This document shows positions 24,422 through 32,804 of a stretch of 41,961 nt of DNA, piece by piece. The stretch is from JBEHYA01 sp048498415 (GTDB lineage Bacteria; Pseudomonadota; Alphaproteobacteria; UBA9219; RGZA01). The stretch spans positions 1-41,961 of the forward strand of contig JBEHYA010000006.1 in the NCBI GenBank assembly GCA_048498415.1, given 5' to 3'. How positions within the stretch are numbered: the first letter of the stretch is position 1; the number at the start of each line of letters is the position of its first letter. The notes under the pieces are model-generated. The model was not told the origin of the DNA and searched no databases. It saw only the letters and a program-made list of their open reading frames with translations. A program made the position numbers and the translations under genes.

Positions 24422-25705
24422 TTACGTTTGCGGGCTTGGCGTGGAAGTGGGGGCGGCTGGCGCGGCGGCTGCGGGCTGCAACGCATCCGGCTGTTCGATG
24501 CTGGCGGCGCGGCGTAAATCGCGCAGCAGGCGGCGGGCCTGCAACTCTAATTTTTCATTGCCCAGCGAATTGATTAGCGCCGTGCGTTCGGAGCCGGCGG
24601 CGCTGCGGTCGCAGACATACATCACGAAGGCAAAGCCGTTTTTCTGCAACGCTTCGCCGGGTTCATCCACTTTCTGCGTTTGTGCCAGATGGCCGAGCCA
24701 GGGCGGCAGTTCGCCCACGTGCTTGATGCCCATATCCTGGACGCTCCATTCCGGGAACTGGCTCACGCGGGTGCCAAGGGCGCTGCAACTTGAAACGCCG
24801 GTGCGAAAACGCTCGACCGCGTCCTTAACCTGCGCTTCCGTCATGCCGCTGGTCGACATGCTGGCCTGCTTCAGCGCGACATCCTGCACCGCGGGGTCGA
24901 TGGCGCTCACGGTGCGTTCCTGGCGCTTGACCATGATGTAATAGCCATCCGCCATATGGATGGGCAGTGAAACCTGACCCACGGCCAGATCGCGCACGGC
25001 GCGGTCGCGTTCACCCGATAGCTGGCCCGGTTGCACCCAGCCCATATCGCCGCCATTGATGGCGCCGGTGCCTTGCGAGAATTGCTGGGCGAGGCCGGCG
25101 AAGGGCGCGCCGTCTTTCAGGCGTTGCAATAAGCTGTCGGCAAGTTCATGGGCTTTGGCATCATCGGCCGGGTTTTCGACGGCAAGGAAAATCTCGCTCA
25201 TGAGATATTCCGGCTTACCTTCGTTGGCTTTGATGCGTTCCAAAGCCATATCCACTTCGTCGTTACCCACTTCCACCTGCTGGCGCAGCACGCGCTGGAC
25301 GACCTTCGACCAGGTGAGGCTGGCGCGGATCTGCTCGGTAAGCGTGCTGATGGGCACGTTACGGCTTTTCATATAGGCCTGCAGCTGTTCGGCATCCATC
25401 TGGTTCTGTTTGCCCACGCTGGCGAGGGCTTTATCGATTTCGTCTTTATCAACCTGAATATCGTAGCGCTTGCCTTCCTGCAGTTGCAGATGCTCGTCGA
25501 TCAAATTACGCAGCACGCGTTCGCGCACGCGCTTTTTGGTTTCTTCATCCTGCGTAAGACCGGTGGAGAGGAAAATAAGGTTGGCGCGGTCGGCGATATC
25601 GGCGTTGGTGATCACATCGTCGTTGACGGTTGTCACAATATGCGTATCGGCCAGCACGGGCAGCGGGCAGAGGAGAAGCAGAAGAAGCAGCGGCAGAAAA
25701 CGCAT
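24422..25705 (-). CDS. surA: Periplasmic peptidyl-prolyl isomerase/chaperone SurA
   Basis: Chaperone for outer-membrane protein folding in the periplasm. The 427 residues start with a signal peptide (about 1-19, Leu-rich, ending VLA). The SurA N-domain (about 20-160) carries VNDDVITNADI, and a PPIC parvulin domain spans about 166-264 (FSQGTGAINGGDMGWV). A second parvulin-like region (about 290-395) is degenerate, and the tail is Pro/Ala-rich. Its best known clients include LptD, which is normally encoded directly upstream but is missing here. A 72-base gap separates it from the upstream membrane-protein gene and contains a possible promoter (25720-25746). Confidence 0.93.
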   Translation of the reverse strand: MRFLPLLLLLLLCPLPVLADTHIVTTVNDDVITNADIADRANLIFLSTGLTQDEETKKRVRERVLRNLIDEHLQLQEGKRYDIQVDKDEIDKALASVGKQNQMDAEQLQAYMKSRNVPISTLTEQIRASLTWSKVVQRVLRQQVEVGNDEVDMALERIKANEGKPEYLMSEIFLAVENPADDAKAHELADSLLQRLKDGAPFAGLAQQFSQGTGAINGGDMGWVQPGQLSGERDRAVRDLAVGQVSLPIHMADGYYIMVKRQERTVSAIDPAVQDVALKQASMSTSGMTEAQVKDAVERFRTGVSSCSALGTRVSQFPEWSVQDMGIKHVGELPPWLGHLAQTQKVDEPGEALQKNGFAFVMYVCDRSAAGSERTALINSLGNEKLELQARRLLRDLRRAASIEQPDALQPAAAAPAAPTSTPSPQT

Positions 25706-25719
25706 GGGGCGAAGCGATC

Positions 25720-25746
25720 CTTATAATACGGCCCGAAGTTTCGCAA
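25720..25746 (-). promoter_or_regulatory. Possible sigma70-type promoter for surA-pdxA-rsmA
   Basis: On the minus strand TTGCGA (25741-25746) and TATAAG (25720-25725) are 15 bases apart, 15 bases before the surA ATG. The spacing is short of the 17-base optimum and the start site would leave almost no leader, so this is only a weak candidate. Confidence 0.25.
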
Positions 25747-25777
25747 ACCCCGGCCTTAAGCACAATCTTCTTATTGT

Positions 25778-27559
25778 TTATGGCGTGATCATGGCCCAAT
25801 TGGCGCCTTCACGGTGGAATAGCGCCCAGCGGTTCTCTGCGGGCTTGCCAAGCTGCTGCCAGCCCAGCTGATCATTGGGGCCGACCAGAACGGTATCGTA
25901 GCTATTGAGGAGATTTTCAAGGCGGGCGGGCTGGTATTGCTGATCAAATGTGGTGTAACGCGTGCCAATGCGCGCATTCGCCGGCGCATTCAGCCGGTCG
26001 AGGGTGTAATTGAAAATGCTGACTTCAAGGCCTTCAAACGCCGGCAGCATGGCGATCATGTGCGGTTTTTTGGGCAATGCCGGCGCGATCTGGCGGGCGA
26101 ATGCCTCCACCGGCGCGGCGAGTTTATTGGGGCCGGGAAGAAGATGCGTGGTGAGGGCGAGAATGCCGAGTAAAGGAAGGCCGACAAGGCCCAGCCACTG
26201 CGCAACTTTGATGGCGGGGGCGGGAATACGTGTGCGGGCGAATTCCACGGCCACAAAAATGGCTGCCATGAAGACGGCTAGGTTCAAATGACCCATATAA
26301 CGGAAGAAGGAGGCTGCGCTGCGGATTTCGGGTTCGACGAAATTGCTGCCCAGATAAGCGGCGAACAGAAAAGCGAAATAGCCGGCGATGCAAAGCGCAA
26401 GCGCGCGGGTTAAGCGCTGCAGCGGCGTGGGGTTGGCGGCGCGGAGCGTTGATGCCGCATATATAAGAGTAGCCACCAGCAGGCCGAAGTAACCCCATTT
26501 AACGCGTATGACATCAAGCATCGCGGCCAGCAACGGGCCGATGAGTTCGGTATACCAGTGGCCCGACAGGCTGAAGCCCTGATTATCGTGAAACGCCGCC
26601 CCATGCACGCCCCAGCCCAGCCATATAATGTAGGCGGGAATAAGCGCGGCCAGCAGATAGCCGGCTTTGGCGCGCAGAGCGCCCAGATGCGTAGCGCACA
26701 GGCTGAAAAACAGAATGATGAGAAGATAGGTGTTGGCCTGACGTAGCTGCACGAAAATAACCGCGAGCAGCGCGAACATCAGGATGTTGCCTTTACCCTC
26801 CAACCCGCCAAGCGCCTGCCAGCCGGTATAGGCCAGCAGGGCAAATATGAAGGCGGTGGGAAAATCGCTGCAGGCGCTCAGTGTAATCGTTTCGCTAAAA
26901 CCGGGATTGATGAAGATGAGGGCAAGCGCCAGCAGGCCGAAGTTTTTCAGGTAATCGAAAAACGCGTCGCGGGTTTTGGGCGCGCCAAACAAGTGTTGAA
27001 GCAGGATATGCGCGAATAAAAGCAGCAGGGCGGTGTTAAGAAGCGGGCCGGCGGCTTCAACGAAATTCCCGTTCATCCAGCCAAGCGTGGCGATTAAAAG
27101 CGTGAAGCCATAGGGGTAGGCGGGCCATGCCGAGCTGATGAGCTGGCCCGGCATGGGAAACGTGCCATGGCTGAATACGAAATAGCTGTTGGGCAGCCAG
27201 TGCGAAAAATCATCCCATTCATGCGGCTGCAGCATGGCAACCGCACACAGCAGCGGGGCGGCGAGCAACAGGCCGGCGAAGAAAGAAGGCGCGATGGATG
27301 TGCCGATATCCATTTTGCGCGAGAACAAACGGAAGGTGCCGTAAAAGGCGATGCCAAAGAACACCAGCGCGCCAATCAGCACGCCGAAAGGTGAGAGCAC
27401 GCCAAGGCCAATGGCCAGCAGAATATAAAGCGCCCAGCCGGCAACCGGATAAAAACCTGCCGGCAGGTTCACATTAAAACGCCGCAGCAGCCATGCGCCA
27501 GACAGGCTTAGCGAAAAGAGCAGGGCGATGAGATAAAGAAACGCGCGGATGGCTTCCAT
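25778..27559 (-). CDS. Polytopic membrane protein, probably GT-C-type glycosyltransferase
   Basis: A 593-residue protein with about ten to twelve hydrophobic helices over residues 1-460, then a soluble C-terminal domain of about 130 residues. The first large loop carries an acidic pair (D116-D117 in HEWDDFSHWLPN), the position where GT-C enzymes, which use lipid-linked sugars, keep catalytic acids; this is the basis for the call and remains an inference. It begins on the last base of lptG (TGATG), so it is translated with lptF-lptG. Relatives of this operon usually carry lptD at this position. A role in sugar modification of LPS or another envelope glycan would fit. An O-antigen-ligase or a plain unknown membrane protein are alternatives. 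Confidence 0.75.
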   Translation of the reverse strand: MEAIRAFLYLIALLFSLSLSGAWLLRRFNVNLPAGFYPVAGWALYILLAIGLGVLSPFGVLIGALVFFGIAFYGTFRLFSRKMDIGTSIAPSFFAGLLLAAPLLCAVAMLQPHEWDDFSHWLPNSYFVFSHGTFPMPGQLISSAWPAYPYGFTLLIATLGWMNGNFVEAAGPLLNTALLLLFAHILLQHLFGAPKTRDAFFDYLKNFGLLALALIFINPGFSETITLSACSDFPTAFIFALLAYTGWQALGGLEGKGNILMFALLAVIFVQLRQANTYLLIILFFSLCATHLGALRAKAGYLLAALIPAYIIWLGWGVHGAAFHDNQGFSLSGHWYTELIGPLLAAMLDVIRVKWGYFGLLVATLIYAASTLRAANPTPLQRLTRALALCIAGYFAFLFAAYLGSNFVEPEIRSAASFFRYMGHLNLAVFMAAIFVAVEFARTRIPAPAIKVAQWLGLVGLPLLGILALTTHLLPGPNKLAAPVEAFARQIAPALPKKPHMIAMLPAFEGLEVSIFNYTLDRLNAPANARIGTRYTTFDQQYQPARLENLLNSYDTVLVGPNDQLGWQQLGKPAENRWALFHREGANWAMITP

Positions 27560-28644
27560 CAGCCATCCTCAAGGTGCAAAAGGGCGGTGGCGCCGAAGCT
27601 GAGTGCAATCATGGGTGCGGCGAAGGCCGCGAGCCATGTGGGCAGCGTTTGATTAATGCCAAGGGTGAGGATGACGTCGTTAAATGCGAAGGCGAAGCTG
27701 CCCACGCCCACGCCAATAAGCGCGGAATAGAGCGCGCGGCCGCTGCGCACCAGGCCAAGCGAGAAGGCGGCGGCAAACAGCACCATGGCGCACAGGAAAA
27801 AGGGCTGCGCGAGCAGCGTGAAGAACTGGATGAGATGGCGCGTAGGCGGGAAGCCGGTGGCCTTCAGCGCGGCGATAAAGCTGGGCAGTTCCCAGAAACC
27901 CACGGTGTTGGGCGGGGCCATGCTTTCCTGAATTTTTTCCAGCGAGAGCTGTGTATCGAGCGTGCTTTCCGCGACTTGCGACGGCTGCTGCCCGCGCTGG
28001 TTATACCAGGCATTGCGGATCAGCCATTTATGGTCTTTCAGTTCAGCCGATTCCGCGTCGATGCGGCCTTTATATTTGCCATCGGCATCAAAAATGAAGG
28101 CCATGAGCGGGCGGATGGTGAAGGGATTGGCGGAGACGCTATCGGCATGCAGCAGGTAACTGTCATCGCCATTCTGCTGGCGCAGCCACAGGCCCGAGGA
28201 TGAAATATCCATCAGCACGCTGCGGTCGATGTATTTGGTCTCGAGATCCTGATAGGCCTTTTCCATCAGGGCGCCCAGCGGGTTGATGATGGTGATGAAG
28301 GCAATGCCAAGCGCCATGGTGGTCACCAAAAGCGGCGTAAGAAACTGCCAGACCGAAACGCCAATCGCACGCACAATGATGAGTTCCTGCGTGCGCGTCA
28401 TGTTCCAGAGCGTGAGCATGGCGGCAAACAGCGCGATGAAGGGCAGGATTTTCTGCCCGATGCCCGGTAAATTGAGGGCGGCCATGGTGAGAATGATGGA
28501 ATAGGTGACCTCCGGCTTATCGGAGGTGCGGCGCAGCAGTTCAATGCAGTCAAAAACAAACACGATCATCAGCATGCCCGCCAGCATAAGCAGGAACCAC
28601 ATGAGGAAATTACGGCTGATATAAAGAGGAAGCGTAAGTCTCAT
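27559..28644 (-). CDS. lptG: LPS export permease LptG
   Basis: Inner-membrane permease half of the LptB2FG transporter that extracts LPS from the membrane. From the ATG at 28644 the protein has 361 residues beginning MRLTLPLYISRNFL, with three N-terminal helices, a periplasmic beta-jellyroll (about 130-270) and three C-terminal helices, the YjgP/YjgQ plan. Its second-helix region includes NLPGIGQKILPFIALFAAMLTLW and RTQELIIVRAIGVS. The frame is open 39 codons further upstream, but that part overlaps lptF and is unlike the family. The start overlaps the lptF stop (ATGA) and its stop overlaps the next gene (TGATG). Confidence 0.92.
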   Translation of the reverse strand: MRLTLPLYISRNFLMWFLLMLAGMLMIVFVFDCIELLRRTSDKPEVTYSIILTMAALNLPGIGQKILPFIALFAAMLTLWNMTRTQELIIVRAIGVSVWQFLTPLLVTTMALGIAFITIINPLGALMEKAYQDLETKYIDRSVLMDISSSGLWLRQQNGDDSYLLHADSVSANPFTIRPLMAFIFDADGKYKGRIDAESAELKDHKWLIRNAWYNQRGQQPSQVAESTLDTQLSLEKIQESMAPPNTVGFWELPSFIAALKATGFPPTRHLIQFFTLLAQPFFLCAMVLFAAAFSLGLVRSGRALYSALIGVGVGSFAFAFNDVILTLGINQTLPTWLAAFAAPMIALSFGATALLHLEDG

Positions 28645-29762
28645 GCGTCCACCTGTTGCGGTAGATGGCCGGGGCGCTGCCCGCCGCGATCGGTCCTGAG
28701 CCGGTGAACGAGGAACGGGATGGGGCCAAGCGATAACGCATAGAGCATGAAGAACAGCCACGGCTGGCGCGCGACCAAATTCAGGCCGCTGAGCATGGCG
28801 GCCTCTAACAGAATGACGATCACGGCCACGGCGGCGATTTTGCGGGCGAAGCCCCGGCGTTCAAACCCGCCGGTGAGCATGGCCACGCACGCAAACAGGC
28901 AGAAGGTAATGGCCAGCATGGGCATGGTGAGGCGTAAATGGAATTCCGCCATGAAGCGGCCGCGGGTTAATGGGTCGCGGTCTTCGCCCTGCGGGTTTAA
29001 AAGTTCCCACATGCTGCGTTCGCGGGGCTCGCGCCAGCGGCTGGTGAAATTGTCGTTGAAGGTGGTCAAATCCACCAGATAGCTTCTGAATGTGAGCTGT
29101 GAAAGGTTGCCGGTAGCGCGCTGTAATTCCTGCCGGATACCGTTTTTAACAAGAATATTCGGTCCTTTTTCGGTGCGGATCATCTCCCCGCTTTCGGCCA
29201 TGATGGTCACGGCTTTTTCGGGGTGGCGCTGGTCTTGAATAAGGAGGCCTTTGAGTTCGCCATCCTCCCCACGCGAACGGGCGTAGAAGGTCATGCCTTT
29301 GGAGAGATCATGGAAGCTGCCGGTGCGCAGCAGCAGTAGCGAGAAGTCGTTGCGGATTTCGTATTGCAGGCGCACGAGTTCGTGGTTGGCGGCGGGGGCA
29401 ATCCACATCGTCATGAGATAACCAATTAGCGCGATGATAGCCGCCAGAGCCAAAGCGGGTTTGGCAAGTGTGAGCGGGCTCATGCCTACCGCGCGCATTA
29501 CTACCAACTCGTTTTCCGCGGTCATGCGGTTGAAGACGAACAGGCAGCCGACCATGAGGGCCAAGGGCAGCACCAGCGGGAAGAAGCTGGGCAGCACCAG
29601 GCACATGAGCTTGAGGAACGCCCAGATGGAGCCGCCGCTGTTAATGACCATGGCAAGCAGGCGGATGCTTTGCGAAAACCACACCACCAGCGTGATGGCG
29701 AGGCATGAAAACAGCACCGCCACAAGGACCTGCGTGAAAAGATAGCGGCTGATGCGATTCAT
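28641..29762 (-). CDS. lptF: LPS export permease LptF
   Basis: Partner permease of LptG in LPS export. The 373 residues begin MNRISRYLFTQVLVAVLF, have three N-terminal helices with FFPLVLPLALMVGCLFVFNRM and ENELVVMRAVGMSPL, a periplasmic domain (about 125-265) and three C-terminal helices, then a basic tail. It is the first gene of lptF-lptG and is divergent from pepA with 105 bases between starts, the arrangement conserved in many proteobacteria. No ribosome-binding site is obvious before the ATG at 29762, and I could not assign promoters in the shared gap with confidence. Confidence 0.93.
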   Translation of the reverse strand: MNRISRYLFTQVLVAVLFSCLAITLVVWFSQSIRLLAMVINSGGSIWAFLKLMCLVLPSFFPLVLPLALMVGCLFVFNRMTAENELVVMRAVGMSPLTLAKPALALAAIIALIGYLMTMWIAPAANHELVRLQYEIRNDFSLLLLRTGSFHDLSKGMTFYARSRGEDGELKGLLIQDQRHPEKAVTIMAESGEMIRTEKGPNILVKNGIRQELQRATGNLSQLTFRSYLVDLTTFNDNFTSRWREPRERSMWELLNPQGEDRDPLTRGRFMAEFHLRLTMPMLAITFCLFACVAMLTGGFERRGFARKIAAVAVIVILLEAAMLSGLNLVARQPWLFFMLYALSLGPIPFLVHRLRTDRGGQRPGHLPQQVDA

Positions 29763-29867
29763 TTAATAGGGTTTCGGCAAAGGACTTTAAACCGGCCCCG
29801 TTTTACGATAGTTTTCGGGTTCTGCAAAACCTTTAAGAATCCCTCCTTTTCCACGAAAGCCAGCCCC

Positions 29868-31370
29868 ATGAAAATCGCGTTTTCCGACCAAAGCCTTCCC
29901 AAAACCGGCACCCTTGTTGTGGGCGTGCATGAAGGCCCGGAATGGGGCCCGGCGGGCAAGAGTCTGGATAAGAAAAGCCAGGGCGGGCTCGCGCGCTTTG
30001 CTGCCGCCCAGAAGTTCACGGGCAAAAAGGGCGAGACGGCTGTGTGCGTGACGCCGGGCGGGCTGGATCTCGACCGCGTTATTCTGGTGGGCCTTGGCGC
30101 TGCCAAAGATTTGACCACGCAGAAATGCGTGGAAGCCGGCGGCGCGGCGGCAGGCGTGGTGCAGGTTGCGAGTGTGGAAGAAGTATTTGCGGTGCTGGAT
30201 GTAAAGGGCGCCATGGACAACAGCGATGCCAGCGCGGCGTTTGCGCAGGGCTTTAAGCTGCGTAGCTATCGGTTTGATAAATATTTCACCAAAACGCCCA
30301 AAGATAAAAAGCCGGTGCTCAGCCATTTAACCGTGGTGACATCCGAAGAACGCGCGGCCAAATCAGCATTTGCCAAGCTGGATGCGATTGCCGATGGCGT
30401 GGTGTTTGCACGCGATGTAGTGACGGAACCCGCCAATGTGCTGTACCCCGAAAGCTATGCGGAACGGATTGAAGCGCTTTCAAAGCTCGGCGTAAAAGTC
30501 ACGGTGTTTGATGAAAAGCAACTGAAGAAATTCGGCATGGGTGCACTGCTGGGTGTGGCACAGGGCAGCGTGCGGCCGGCGCGCATGGTGATCATGCAGT
30601 ATAACGGCAACCCGAAATCCAAGAACAAAAAGCCGGTTGCGCTGGTTGGCAAGGGCGTGACGTTTGATACCGGCGGCATTTCTATCAAGCCCGCCGGCGG
30701 CATGGAAGACATGAAGTATGATATGGGCGGTTCCGCCGCGGTTGTGGGCACCATGATGGCGCTGGCCGCGCGCAAGGCCAAAGTGAACGTGATTGGCGCG
30801 GTGGGTCTGGTTGAAAACATGCCCGATGGCAACGCGCAGCGCCCGGGCGATGTGGTCACCACCATGTCAGGGCAAACCGTGGAAGTCATTAATACCGATG
30901 CCGAAGGGCGGTTGGTATTGTGCGATGTGCTGCATTATGTGCAGCAGAAGCACAGACCCCACACGATTATTGACCTTGCAACGCTGACGGGCGCGATTGT
31001 GGTCTCGCTCGCCACCAACGAATATGCCGGCATGTTCAGCAATAACGATGCGTTGTGCGAGCAGTTAAGCGCGGCAGGGCAGGCGGTAGATGAACGCGTG
31101 TGGCGTTTTCCGATGGGCGATGCCTATGACAAGATGATTGCCAGCGATATCGCAGATATGAAAAACGTATCGGATGGCCGTGGTGGTGGTAGTATTACGG
31201 CCGCGCAGTTTCTGGCGCGGTTTATTGAAAAAGACGTGGCGTGGGCGCATCTCGATATCGCCGGCATGGCCTGGGCCCGCCGCGATTTCACCGTGACGCC
31301 GAAGGGCGCCACAGGCTACGGCGTGCGTTTGCTGAACCAGTGGCTGGCTGACAATTACGAAGGGAAATAA
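29868..31370 (+). CDS. pepA: Leucyl aminopeptidase (M17 family)
   Basis: Cytosolic metallo-aminopeptidase with two metal ions, releasing N-terminal residues; PepA homologues can also bind DNA. The 500 residues include a variable N-terminal domain (1-160) and the M17 catalytic domain. Metal and catalytic residues are in place: K262 and D267 in GKGVTFDTGG, K274, D285 in MKYDMGGSA, D344, E346 and R348 in the signature NTDAEGRL (342-349). Divergent from lptF. holC follows on the same strand after an inverted-repeat element, the usual pepA-holC order. Confidence 0.96.
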   Translation: MKIAFSDQSLPKTGTLVVGVHEGPEWGPAGKSLDKKSQGGLARFAAAQKFTGKKGETAVCVTPGGLDLDRVILVGLGAAKDLTTQKCVEAGGAAAGVVQVASVEEVFAVLDVKGAMDNSDASAAFAQGFKLRSYRFDKYFTKTPKDKKPVLSHLTVVTSEERAAKSAFAKLDAIADGVVFARDVVTEPANVLYPESYAERIEALSKLGVKVTVFDEKQLKKFGMGALLGVAQGSVRPARMVIMQYNGNPKSKNKKPVALVGKGVTFDTGGISIKPAGGMEDMKYDMGGSAAVVGTMMALAARKAKVNVIGAVGLVENMPDGNAQRPGDVVTTMSGQTVEVINTDAEGRLVLCDVLHYVQQKHRPHTIIDLATLTGAIVVSLATNEYAGMFSNNDALCEQLSAAGQAVDERVWRFPMGDAYDKMIASDIADMKNVSDGRGGGSITAAQFLARFIEKDVAWAHLDIAGMAWARRDFTVTPKGATGYGVRLLNQWLADNYEGK

Positions 31371-31381
31371 ATAATTATTTC

Positions 31382-31486
31382 CTCTCCCTTCGGGAGGGGA
31401 TAAAGGGGCGGGCAATCCTTTCCATCTTGAGAACTTTCATAATGGGGAGGATTGCCCGCCCCAACCCCTCCCGGAGGGAGGGGCTT
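31382..31486. repeat. G/C-rich inverted-repeat element, family B copy 2
   Basis: About 105 bases between pepA and holC. The left arm (CTCTCCCTTCGGGAGGGG then GGGGCGGGCAATCCT) and the right arm (AGGATTGCCCGCCCC then CCCCTCCCGGAGGGAGGGG) are inverted copies over about 37 bases, with a 25-base unpaired middle. Shared words with 11529-11631, including GGGGCGGGCAATCC, show one family. Its right end is 10 bases before the holC ATG, so it would form part of the holC leader RNA and could affect holC translation. Confidence 0.85.
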
Positions 31487-31496
31487 AGAGAGGGTT

Positions 31497-31943
31497 ATGA
31501 CCGAAATCCGCTTCTATCATCTCACAACGTCGCCGCTGGAACACGCGCTGCCGCAGCTTCTGGAAAAAGTGGCGGAGCGCGGGTGGAAGGCGGTTGTGAT
31601 GGCCAGCACCGAGGAGCGCGTGGAAGCGCTTACCCAGCATTTGTGGACGTACCGGGAAAATAGTTTTCTCGCCCATGGCAACGCCAAGGATGGTATGGGC
31701 GCATTGCAGCCCATCTGGCTCACGGCGCGGGAAGAGAACCCGAATGGCGCGAATGTGTTGATGGTGACCGATGGCGCCAAGGCCGAAAATGTGAACGGCT
31801 TTGAACTGGTGTGCGAAGTGTTTGACGGCGATAACGCCGATGCCGTTGCGGAAGCCCGCACGCGCTGGGGCACGTATAAAGCCGCCGGCCACACGCTGAC
31901 CTATTGGCAGCAGGGCGAAGCGGGCTGGGAAAAGAAACAGTAA
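31497..31943 (+). CDS. holC: DNA polymerase III chi subunit
   Basis: Chi links the clamp loader to single-strand binding protein at the replication fork. From the ATG at 31497 the protein has 148 residues (E. coli HolC has 147), beginning MTEIRFYHLTTSPLEHALPQ. Family landmarks include LLEKVAERGWKAVVMAS, LTQHLWTYRENSFLAHG and NVLMVTDGA, and the protein ends near RWGTYKAAGHTLTYWQQ. GAGAGGG lies just before the ATG. An in-frame ATG at 31452 lies inside the repeat element and is rejected. The stop is one base from the stop of the convergent gene at 31945, leaving no room for a separate terminator. Confidence 0.92.
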   Translation: MTEIRFYHLTTSPLEHALPQLLEKVAERGWKAVVMASTEERVEALTQHLWTYRENSFLAHGNAKDGMGALQPIWLTAREENPNGANVLMVTDGAKAENVNGFELVCEVFDGDNADAVAEARTRWGTYKAAGHTLTYWQQGEAGWEKKQ

Positions 31944-31944
31944 T

Positions 31945-32736
31945 TTAGCGCTTGGGCCCTTGCGCGGTGGGCGACGAGAGCCAGCCCCAGCGGTTCCATG
32001 CCGGTTTTTCGGGTGCGGCGACCGGTGCCGGCGTCGTTGCCGGCGCCACAACGGGCTTGGGCGTGGTAACGGGAGCGGCAGCGACCGGCGCGGCAGGTTC
32101 AGCGGCCTTTGGCAATGCCAGCGTTTTTGGAATGGGCTGACCGCCAAGAATGGAGCTGCGCGGCGCGGCCGGCTTAGGCACTTCAACCTTGCGGTTCACA
32201 ACTTCGACTGCCGCGGCGTTGACGACGGGCTTCAGCTTGGGCAAATGCAGCGTGGCGCGCTTCGGTTTAGCTACAACGACTGCTTCCGGCGCTTTGGGTT
32301 CGGTGCGTGCGACGAATTCCTTGAAACTGCCAGGCGGGTGCGTTTTACGGTGTTCTTCGATCGCGGCTTTTAAAATTTCGCCGCGGTTATAGGTATCGAC
32401 GCGCAGGCGTTGGCGCAAAGAAAGCGGAATATCGGTGGGCGGAACGGCCTCAGGCTCTGCCGTGACTTCTTTTTTCGGCGTGCGGCCGGATAGTTTGGCG
32501 TGATATTCGGCAGCGGCTTTGGGCCACATATCTTGCGGGCCAAAATAACCATGAAAGGTCTTTTTGACACCATGATCCATAAATTCATGGCCACCTGTGA
32601 TACCGCCGGTTTTATCACCGATGCGGTATTTGGTTAGATGGTTCTTATTGTTAAAAATTTTGAAGGGTATGCCGAGTTCAGCGGCAGACTTTTCTAAAAC
32701 TTTCAAATATTCAGTGCGCTCAGCGGTGCTTGCCAT
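31945..32736 (-). CDS. Unknown basic, Pro/Ala-rich protein
   Basis: A 263-residue protein of no family I recognise. The first 90 residues look folded (MASTAERTEYLKVLEKSAAE, then GGHEFMDHGVKKTFHGYFGP), rich in Lys, His and aromatic residues. Residues 100-150 include TDIPLSLRQRLRVDTYNRGE, probably helical. From about 155 the chain is low-complexity, with Lys/Pro/Ala/Val repeats similar to periplasm-spanning or disordered linkers, ending in WNRWGWLSSP. No signal peptide or membrane helix is seen. Start is taken at the ATG 32736; a GTG five codons upstream is possible. It shares its 3' end region with convergent holC (one-base gap). It may follow mltG on the same strand. Confidence 0.7.
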   Translation of the reverse strand: MASTAERTEYLKVLEKSAAELGIPFKIFNNKNHLTKYRIGDKTGGITGGHEFMDHGVKKTFHGYFGPQDMWPKAAAEYHAKLSGRTPKKEVTAEPEAVPPTDIPLSLRQRLRVDTYNRGEILKAAIEEHRKTHPPGSFKEFVARTEPKAPEAVVVAKPKRATLHLPKLKPVVNAAAVEVVNRKVEVPKPAAPRSSILGGQPIPKTLALPKAAEPAAPVAAAPVTTPKPVVAPATTPAPVAAPEKPAWNRWGWLSSPTAQGPKR

Positions 32737-32804
32737 TCGCCATTTTACCACGCGGGATGACGTATCCGCGGGGCGGAATTACTTGCGGGAATGGTTAGCG
32801 GCGG

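Noticed and set aside
28645..28761. 39-codon N-terminal extension of lptG
   Set aside because: It overlaps lptF and is Arg/Pro-rich, while the ATG at 28644 makes the usual ATGA overlap and the standard LptG N-terminus.
31381..31486. Possible CRISPR repeat
   Set aside because: Only two arms in inverted orientation exist; there are no direct repeats with regular spacers and no cas genes.
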